Under the pieces are notes generated by a model. That model was not told the origin of the DNA. It did not search any database and saw nothing but the letters and a program-made list of their open reading frames with translations. A stretch of DNA of 5,510 nucleotides from Bacteroidota bacterium (lineage in GTDB: Bacteria > Bacteroidota > Bacteroidia > Bacteroidales > B18-G4): the NCBI GenBank assembly GCA_003648575.1, contig QMPN01000207.1, positions 1 to 5,510 on the forward strand. The letters run 5' to 3'. The number at the start of each line of letters is the position of its first letter. Position 1 is the stretch's first letter. The translations under genes and the position numbers were made by a program. Shown in pieces: positions 1-4,672 of the stretch.

Positions 1-326
1 AACAGGATTTTCCTGAAATTGAATCAAACGATTGGATGCACGATATAGCATCGGGTGAAGCTCAACGACTTCAACAGCAATATCCCAATGAAGCCCCAAG
101 TCGAATTTTACGACAAGCAGGGTTGAATACGAGACAAATAGTGATGGATACTATAGGTATGGGTGCAGATCATGTTGCAGATGATAAGACTAAGTTAAAA
201 GAGTCTTTACCTCAGCAGACAAGACAGGCCAATGTCCGTAGAGCATCAAATACAAATCAAAAACCGCCGAGTCGAGCCGATATTGTGAATAATATGCGGT
301 CGCACAGGGGGCAAGCAGAAATATAA
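1..326 (+). CDS. 3' end of a probable phage scaffolding protein (5' truncated)
   Basis: The reading frame is open to the left edge: codons from position 3 read QDFPEIESNDW before the first internal Met at 36. That ATG is therefore probably internal and the true start lies outside the window. The visible 107 C-terminal residues are hydrophilic, with no signal peptide or membrane segment. They have a Gln/Arg-containing predicted helical part (around ASGEAQRLQQQYP), a short apolar patch (RQIVMDTIGMGADHV) and a basic, disordered-looking tail ending PSRADIVNNMRSHRGQAEI. The stop TAA (324-326) is 12 nt before the capsid start, and the capsid SD overlaps it. A gene directly before the major capsid gene in a tailed phage is usually the scaffold or a scaffold-protease, and a basic helical C-terminus that contacts coat protein is known for P22-type scaffolds. 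The assignment rests on position and composition, not on a recognised motif; a minor virion protein is the main alternative. Confidence 0.55.
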   Translation, partial: QDFPEIESNDWMHDIASGEAQRLQQQYPNEAPSRILRQAGLNTRQIVMDTIGMGADHVADDKTKLKESLPQQTRQANVRRASNTNQKPPSRADIVNNMRSHRGQAEI

Positions 327-338
327 GGAGTCATTATT

Positions 339-1310
339 ATGGCTGGTGGACAAGTATGGGGCATTGATGCCCAGGGTGGTTTTATGTACAGTGACGAGCT
401 GTCTGACACCCTACGCACAGCACTACAACCAATGGTGCGTTTTCGTCAATTCTGTGATGCGCGTGATGCCACAGAAAAAGGTTTACACTCAGGTGAAGAG
501 TACAACTGGAATATTTATTCTGATGTTGAAACTCAGGGTACTGTATTACCGGAGTATACTGGTACTGGTGCAACAACAGCACTTGCGCCAATGCCTGAAA
601 CGTATTACACAATTTCCCAAGGTAGCCTGACTGTTACTGAACAGGGTAATAGTGTACCGTTCTCGCAAAAACTGGATAATCTGTCCAAGCATCCTGTAAA
701 GGAAGTAGTACAGAAAGTGCTGAAAAACGATGCCAATAAAGCATTAGATACAGCGGCTTATGACCAGTTCGATTCTACTCGATTGACTGCGGTTGGAGCA
801 GGTGCGGCTGGTAGTGAGACTGTAGCGTTTGCAGTTGATGGAACATTGACAGGTGCGGCAGTTCCTATGCTGACAGGTCATGTGAAGTTGATTGTCGATG
901 AAATGAAAGAACGTGATATTCCGGCTTATGACGGTACTCATTACTTTTGTTTAGCGCGTCCTTCTACTTATCGTCCGTTAAAAGACGAGTTAGAAGATAT
1001 CCGTAAATATATTGATGCTGGTTATCAGCAGATCATGAACGGTGAAGTCGGTCGCTATGAAGGTGTGCGTTTTGTTGAGCAGACTAACATTGCCTCAGCC
1101 GGTTATACTGCCGGTGATAAGGCGTATTTCTTTGGTGAAGATACAGTTGCGGAAGCGATTGTAGTACCTGAAGAAATCCGTGGACGTATTCCTGGGGATT
1201 ATGGTCGTGCTAAAGGAGTAGCGTGGTATTATCTTGGCGGGTTCGGGATAGTACACAATGTTACTGGTGCAGCACAGAACCGCATTGTTAAATGGGGTGG
1301 CGCAAGCTAA
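339..1310 (+). CDS. Major capsid protein, HK97-fold, N4-gp56-like family
   Basis: This is the 323-residue coat subunit that forms the icosahedral head. The N-terminal part (about residues 15-60) is an arm-like helical stretch. Residues about 86-145 (PETYYTISQGSLTVTEQGNSVPFS... through DANKALDTAAYDQF) match the family pattern of a beta-rich segment followed by a long helix in which the chain is marked AxxLD. Residues 234-250 (NGEVGRYEGVRFVEQTN) and 264-305 (FFGEDTVAEAIVVPEE, then IRGRIPGDYGRAKGVAWYYLGGF) are hallmark segments I associate with capsid proteins annotated as N4-gp56 family. The length is normal for that family. The start is supported by AGGAG at 326-330, 8 nt upstream. Its codons include more GCG, CTG, CGT and GGT than the downstream tail genes, as expected for the most highly expressed virion gene. 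No truncation or frameshift is seen. The capsid role is near certain; the exact family name is from memory of the motifs. Confidence 0.9.
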   Translation: MAGGQVWGIDAQGGFMYSDELSDTLRTALQPMVRFRQFCDARDATEKGLHSGEEYNWNIYSDVETQGTVLPEYTGTGATTALAPMPETYYTISQGSLTVTEQGNSVPFSQKLDNLSKHPVKEVVQKVLKNDANKALDTAAYDQFDSTRLTAVGAGAAGSETVAFAVDGTLTGAAVPMLTGHVKLIVDEMKERDIPAYDGTHYFCLARPSTYRPLKDELEDIRKYIDAGYQQIMNGEVGRYEGVRFVEQTNIASAGYTAGDKAYFFGEDTVAEAIVVPEEIRGRIPGDYGRAKGVAWYYLGGFGIVHNVTGAAQNRIVKWGGAS

Positions 1311-1329
1311 TCAACCCTTTAATGTAATT

Positions 1330-1378
1330 ACGTCAGGTTCGGTGTTATACTCAAAGTACCAATAGTGTAATCTGACGT
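1330..1378 (+). repeat. Spaced inverted repeat in the leader of the 52-aa gene
   Basis: The left arm ACGTCAGGTT (1330-1339) pairs with the right arm AATCTGACGT (1369-1378). That is 10 pairs in RNA including one G-U, with seven perfect outer pairs. The enclosed 29 nt can form a small inner hairpin (TACT 1348-1351 with AGTA 1355-1358). The right arm is followed by TTTAATTT, a poor U-tract, and by the RBS at 1385-1390. It could be a weak terminator or processing site behind the capsid gene, a structured 5' leader, or a two-half-site operator. The sequence does not decide between these. Confidence 0.5.
1343..1351 (+). promoter_or_regulatory. Possible extended -10 promoter
   Basis: TGT-TATACT (TG at 1343-1344, hexamer 1346-1351) fits a sigma70 extended -10 element, but no convincing -35 hexamer lies 15-18 bp upstream (the 17-bp position reads TGTAAT). 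Transcription would begin near 1358 and give a short leader for the 52-residue gene at 1398. The element lies inside the inverted repeat at 1330-1378. This is a weak candidate, since such matches arise often in AT-rich DNA. Confidence 0.2.
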
Positions 1379-1397
1379 TTAATTTAGGAGTAAAACA

Positions 1398-1556
1398 ATG
1401 GATAATCTTGAGAAAGGTGTATCTTACGACAAGCCTCTTGGACAGAAAAAGCCTCGTGGTTCTGATGCGATTCAAGATAAGCCCCAGGGCCAAAAGCCTG
1501 TAGGTAAGTCTGAATCCGTTAAATCTGATCGTGGTTCTTTTAGCTTCAAGTGCTAA
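1398..1556 (+). CDS. Small 52-residue hydrophilic protein of unknown function
   Basis: The ATG at 1398 has a strong SD, TAGGAG at 1385-1390, 7 nt upstream. The frame runs 52 codons to TAA at 1554-1556. The protein begins MDNLEKGVSYDKPLGQKKPRG and ends RGSFSFKC. It is rich in Lys, Gly, Ser and Pro, has no membrane segment, and is probably disordered. It contains an internal protein-level repeat: DKPLGQKKPRG (residues 11-21) and DKPQGQKPVG (27-36). The DNA of the two units has diverged, and the repeat keeping its pattern at protein level supports real coding. It sits alone between the capsid gene and a strong terminator, so it would share the high transcript level of the capsid. That position would suit a head-decoration or minor head protein, but no family is recognised and this role is inference. 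Confidence 0.72.
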   Translation: MDNLEKGVSYDKPLGQKKPRGSDAIQDKPQGQKPVGKSESVKSDRGSFSFKC

Positions 1557-1593
1557 ATTATATACTTTGATATAGTTTGATATGTTAGAAATT

Positions 1594-1641
1594 AAATAAC
1601 TGAAATAAACCCTAGTGGTAACATATTTCAGTTATTTTTTT
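1594..1641 (+). terminator. Rho-independent terminator after the capsid cluster
   Basis: The arm AAATAACTGAAATA (1594-1607) is perfectly complementary to TATTTCAGTTATTT (1624-1637), a 14-bp stem. Inside the loop ACC (1609-1611) can pair with GGT (1617-1619). The run of seven T at 1635-1641 completes an intrinsic terminator. The stem is AU-rich, so termination may be incomplete. It ends only about 16 nt before the next start codon and does not include that gene's RBS (CAGGAG, 1644-1649). No promoter can fit between it and the next gene, so the downstream genes must be reached by readthrough, or by a promoter further downstream that I cannot see. The placement matches T-phi of phage T7, between the capsid gene and the adaptor and nozzle genes. 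Confidence 0.88.
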
Positions 1642-1657
1642 AACAGGAGTAATTGGT

Positions 1658-1876
1658 ATGCGAACCAAGAGTAAAACTCATGCTCAATTATTCATCTATG
1701 AAGATGATTTTGATAATGATGATGAAATAAAATATTCAGCCCAGGAAAATTATACATTACGTGATCCAGATTGGAACGGTAAGCGCAATGGTTTTGGTGA
1801 GGCTCAATCTAAAGACAATAACTTGAATCAGGAAGATATGCTTGATGCAGGTGTAATCTGGAGACAACCACTATGA
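1658..1876 (+). CDS. Small acidic protein (72 aa) of unknown function
   Basis: The ATG at 1658 is preceded by CAGGAG (1644-1649) with an 8-nt spacer. The protein starts basic (MRTKSKTHAQ), then has a short apolar strand (LFIY) running into a strongly acidic stretch, EDDFDNDDE (about residues 15-23). The rest is polar, with DPDWNGKRNGFGEAQ in the middle and a C-terminal end QEDMLDAGVIWRQPL that could form a short helix plus strand. There is no signal peptide or membrane segment. The stop overlaps the next start in ATGA (1873-1876), which implies translational coupling. It is the first gene after the terminator. I do not recognise a family; its place between capsid and adaptor suggests a virion or assembly accessory role, by context only. 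Confidence 0.7.
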   Translation: MRTKSKTHAQLFIYEDDFDNDDEIKYSAQENYTLRDPDWNGKRNGFGEAQSKDNNLNQEDMLDAGVIWRQPL

Positions 1877-2139
1877 GTGAACGTAAATTAACAGCCGCAC
1901 AGAAAGCTGCTATTGCCCGTAATGCTGCCACTAAAGCCGCGAAAGAAAAAGTAGAGACTCCGTTATCGGATGCTGCTATTGATGATATTGGCGATATTGG
2001 CGATATTGATGGATTAGATAATGTTTTTGACAAGAACAAAACTTATCTGAAGATACGTAGTAACAATGGTGTAACATTGATACAGGATGGTTGTAATTTT
2101 GATTGCAATGGTAAACCGTTATCATTAGTTGAGGATTAA
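1873..2139 (+). CDS. Small protein (88 aa) with Ala/Lys-rich helix and C-terminal beta region, unknown function
   Basis: The start lies in an ATGA overlap with the previous gene, with GGAG at 1860-1863 spaced 9 nt. Three parts are visible. Residues 1-28 form an Ala/Lys-rich predicted helix (MSERKLTAAQKAAIARNAATK...). Residues 32-50 are an acidic linker containing the tandem motif DIGDIGDID, encoded by a 9-bp DNA repeat. Residues 54-88 look like a small beta unit (KTYLKIRSNNGVTLIQDGCNFDCNGKPL) with Cys74 and Cys78 in a CxxxC spacing. Two cysteines alone do not make a recognised metal site. No membrane segment is seen. It ends 5 nt before the adaptor start, and its last codons hold the adaptor's RBS. 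No family is recognised; a small head or neck accessory protein would fit the context. Confidence 0.75.
   Translation: MSERKLTAAQKAAIARNAATKAAKEKVETPLSDAAIDDIGDIGDIDGLDNVFDKNKTYLKIRSNNGVTLIQDGCNFDCNGKPLSLVED
1984..2010 (+). repeat. 9-bp tandem repeat encoding DIG-DIG-DID
   Basis: GATATTGGC occurs at 1984-1992 and 1993-2001, and a third copy GATATTGAT differing in two bases follows at 2002-2010. The unit is a whole number of codons, so gain or loss of a copy only lengthens or shortens the acidic linker of the 88-residue protein. Confidence 0.85.
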
Positions 2140-2147
2140 TCCTTGTG
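2131..2147 (+). promoter_or_regulatory. RBS and GTG start deciding the adaptor N-terminus
   Basis: GAGG at 2131-2134 lies within the last codons of the upstream gene and is 10 nt from the GTG at 2145-2147. No in-frame ATG exists before residue 77, and the N-terminal residues DFLKLCQTVNTECGI are typical of the adaptor family, so the GTG start is well supported. The overlap of RBS and upstream coding sequence suggests coupled translation. Confidence 0.7.
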
Positions 2148-2813
2148 GATTTTCTCAAGTTGTGTCAAACAGTCAATACAGAGTGTGGTATTACTGGAGC
2201 GAACCAACCGACCAGTGTAAATAATCAAAGTGATATTTTAAATCACATTGTCAATTGGGTTCGTACTGCTGATTACACTATTCAGAATTTGTATTTTGAC
2301 TGGCGTTTTCTTTGGTCTAGCGTAACTCAAGTTATCCCTGAAGGTGTCGTTTCAATAGTACCCCAATTAACCATGAAGCATATCGACCCAGAATCGGTAC
2401 AGATTGTTGACGGTGATGAACGTGTAAATATTCAGGTTATTGATTATAAACAATTGCGTTCTATACGGTCTACATCACCGGCAATGCCTTTTGTCTGTGC
2501 TATCTCCCCAAGTAATCAGATTGAATTTTCCCAACCTGCCGATAAAAACTATCAGATTTATTATGAATTTCATAAAAAGCCGGTTGAATTGGAAAATAAT
2601 ACTGATGTACCATTAATTCCTGAAGAGTATCATCGGTGCATCGTGCTACAAGCCAAAATGTACTATGCGGAACGATACAGTGTTAACGAAGTTGCTCAAG
2701 AGGCGACAAAGCAGTATCAGCAATATTTTGACCGTCTACGTTCTGACCAGTTACCGGGATTGACTAATTTACGTACTATCCAGCCTGAATTTATGACAGT
2801 GGTGGTTGAATGA
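2145..2813 (+). CDS. Head-tail (portal) adaptor protein of a short-tailed phage
   Basis: This 222-residue protein would form the ring that docks on the portal after DNA packaging and provides the platform for the tail nozzle. It begins with FLKLCQTVNTECGITG, followed by SVNNQSDILNHIVNWVRTADYTIQNLYFDWRFLW (about residues 24-57). This pattern of helix, NWV..A...IQ and a DW.FLW motif is shared by many podovirus adaptor proteins, including the kind annotated as SU10-type adaptors. A beta-rich middle follows (residues 60-145, ending NYQIYYEFHKKP). Then comes a helical C-terminal half with IPEEYHRCIVLQAKMYYAERY (about 158-178) and a polar helix QEATKQYQQYFDRLR. The start is a GTG. Its stop overlaps the next ATG in ATGA. 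The adaptor role comes from family resemblance recalled from memory plus the position between capsid and nozzle genes; a P22 gp4-like or T7 gp11-like name would mean the same function. Confidence 0.78.
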   Translation: MDFLKLCQTVNTECGITGANQPTSVNNQSDILNHIVNWVRTADYTIQNLYFDWRFLWSSVTQVIPEGVVSIVPQLTMKHIDPESVQIVDGDERVNIQVIDYKQLRSIRSTSPAMPFVCAISPSNQIEFSQPADKNYQIYYEFHKKPVELENNTDVPLIPEEYHRCIVLQAKMYYAERYSVNEVAQEATKQYQQYFDRLRSDQLPGLTNLRTIQPEFMTVVVE

Positions 2814-4672
2814 GCAGTCAATCAATGGTGGTTAATTTCAATGGTGGTATTGATGTTGTCAGTCCTGCTATTGAAAAGACGCCGGGTGAATTATTGACGG
2901 GTATCAATGTTGAACCTTATATTGACGGTGGATATATTCGCGCCAAAGGTTATGAAGTATTCGATGGAGGTGAATCACCTAGTAACACCAAATTAAGTAG
3001 TATTTCATACACCACTGGTGCGGGTACTGAGCCTGTACTGAACGATACTTTTAATGGTAATGCAATTGCTGGGGTTACTGTAACAAGCGGCTCATGGGCT
3101 AATAATGATGCCAGAGGGATGCTCTATACTCAAGATGATTGGTCAGGTACGGAATCAGGAAGCATTACCGTTAGTAATGGAGCGACCTGTAATATTCAAG
3201 ATGATTTAACACATTTTAATGAATTTGGATTTATCCCGGAAGATGGGATTCAATTTTATGCAGATGTTTATGAATACAGAAGGGATGCTGTTCAGATTGT
3301 ACCGGGTGAAGGTAACATATTAGGTGTTCATGTTTACCTGAATGATGTTTATGCTTTCCGTGATAATGTGGGTCGTACAGAAGCACTTATGTATAAATCC
3401 ACTATTAACGGATGGGAATTAATAGTTACACCAACATTATTGCCAGGTGGCAAATATGACTTTGTAAATTATACAATGTCTAATGATACTGCTACTGGCG
3501 GAGAGAAAATGTATGGAGCAAATGGGGTGGATTATGCTTTCCAGTATCATCCTGACGATGGTTTCATACAATTATTCACTAATGTTCCTGATATTCCCGG
3601 TTTTTATCCTAATTTCATTGTGGGTCAGCGAGATCATATAATGGTTGGGTTTTCTATTGGGCAGATTTCTGTATCTGCTCTTGGTGATCCTTTAGAATTT
3701 GATGAATTATCAGGTGGGGCAAGATTCATTGTTCCTGATGAAATAACAGGATTCAATCATGTGGTAGGTGATGATTTAGTTATTTATTGTCGTAATTCAA
3801 TACGCATCATGTATGGACGTACTAATAGTGCCACTGATGATCCCTTTAGGATAGAAGCACACTCTATCAATAGCGGAGCATTTAGATGGACAGGTCAATC
3901 CAGTCAATCTTCAATCTTCATGTCTGGCCAGGGTATTAGTTCCATTAATGCCGTTTTAGAATATGGTAATTTTGAAATTTTATCATTGTCGTTAAAAGTC
4001 AGACCGATACTTTCCCAATATGAAGATGATAATCTTATCGCAGGTTCAGTTTATGATAATGATAATGGTGTTTACCGGCTTTACATGAAGGATGGTAAAC
4101 AATTTGTAATGAGTTATGACGGTAAAACAGCGGGTTCAATTATTACAAATGAGTACAAACACAGATTTTTTTGTATTACCCAGGGAAAATTTTTCTACGA
4201 TAAGGTGTTTTTTGCCGGTGGTGAAGATGGGTATGTGTATCAATTGGAGAAAAGTAATTCATTAAACGGTGAATTAATCCCTACATCAATACAAACCGTA
4301 TATGACCATTTCCTTGGTGAAGATCCAGGAAAATCAGTTGATAGTTACAAAACATTTAATAAACTTAGAATATTATTAGATTCACCTGATGAACTGGTTA
4401 TACAATTAAATGTAGAGGCAAGTTTTGGTAATTCGCCACCCAATCTAATTAGTAACAATGATGAAAAAATTTCGTCAGGTGGTGGTGTTTGGGACGTAAG
4501 TAAATGGAATGAATTTGTATGGAGTGGATCTCAGGTTGCTGAGGATGAACGATATATTGATGCAATCGGACACAACCTTTCAACTTATATGTATTCTGAA
4601 ACTAAGTTTACAAGACCCTATGTGATTCAGGGTATTGTGTATCAATTCATGCAACGAGGACAGATGAGATAA
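2810..4672 (+). CDS. Tail nozzle-like structural protein (620 aa)
   Basis: This is probably the nozzle or hub protein below the adaptor, through which DNA leaves the virion. The N-terminus (FNGGIDVVSPAIEKTPGELL ... NVEPYIDGGYIRAKGYEVFDG, residues 10-53) is a recognisable signature of podovirus structural proteins encoded next to the adaptor. Residues 157-205 (RRDAVQIVPGEG..GVHVYLNDVYAFRDN ... MYKSTINGW) and 264-365 (GQRDHIMVGFSIGQISVSALGDP, then DEITGFNHVVGDDLVIYCRNSIRIMYG, then SGAFRWTGQ) look like successive blades of a beta-propeller-like body. T7 gp12 has this architecture. The C-terminal part (515-620) is beta-rich and ends in a VYQFMQRGQMR tail typical of the family. There is no signal peptide or membrane segment. 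Translation is probably coupled to the adaptor through the ATGA overlap (2810-2813), since only a weak SD (GGTGG, 2801-2805) precedes it. Structural virion role is confident; nozzle specifically is inferred. Confidence 0.75.
   Translation: MSSQSMVVNFNGGIDVVSPAIEKTPGELLTGINVEPYIDGGYIRAKGYEVFDGGESPSNTKLSSISYTTGAGTEPVLNDTFNGNAIAGVTVTSGSWANNDARGMLYTQDDWSGTESGSITVSNGATCNIQDDLTHFNEFGFIPEDGIQFYADVYEYRRDAVQIVPGEGNILGVHVYLNDVYAFRDNVGRTEALMYKSTINGWELIVTPTLLPGGKYDFVNYTMSNDTATGGEKMYGANGVDYAFQYHPDDGFIQLFTNVPDIPGFYPNFIVGQRDHIMVGFSIGQISVSALGDPLEFDELSGGARFIVPDEITGFNHVVGDDLVIYCRNSIRIMYGRTNSATDDPFRIEAHSINSGAFRWTGQSSQSSIFMSGQGISSINAVLEYGNFEILSLSLKVRPILSQYEDDNLIAGSVYDNDNGVYRLYMKDGKQFVMSYDGKTAGSIITNEYKHRFFCITQGKFFYDKVFFAGGEDGYVYQLEKSNSLNGELIPTSIQTVYDHFLGEDPGKSVDSYKTFNKLRILLDSPDELVIQLNVEASFGNSPPNLISNNDEKISSGGGVWDVSKWNEFVWSGSQVAEDERYIDAIGHNLSTYMYSETKFTRPYVIQGIVYQFMQRGQMR

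Noticed and set aside
36..326. The Met at 36 as the start of a complete 96-residue gene.
   Set aside because: The frame stays open upstream to the window edge and no SD precedes position 36 (the preceding bases are GAATCAAACGATTGG). It is better read as the end of a longer gene.
346..630. Plus-strand 94-codon frame inside the capsid gene, and minus-strand frames at 382-612, 744-941, 1809-2039 and 1976-2158.
   Set aside because: All overlap well-supported genes, have odd Cys/His/Ser-rich composition and no family-like pattern. They are shadows of the real genes.
1311..1493. Minus-strand 60-codon reading frame across the capsid-distal gap.
   Set aside because: It lies antisense to the 52-residue gene and the leader hairpin, and lies in a region where every supported gene is on the plus strand. 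It is a chance reading frame.
1566..1583. Two copies of TTTGATAT 10 bp apart (1566-1573, 1576-1583) as an operator or promoter.
   Set aside because: The copies are short and in very AT-rich DNA. Transcripts starting here would run straight into the terminator at 1594-1641, and no paired -35/-10 with good spacing is present.
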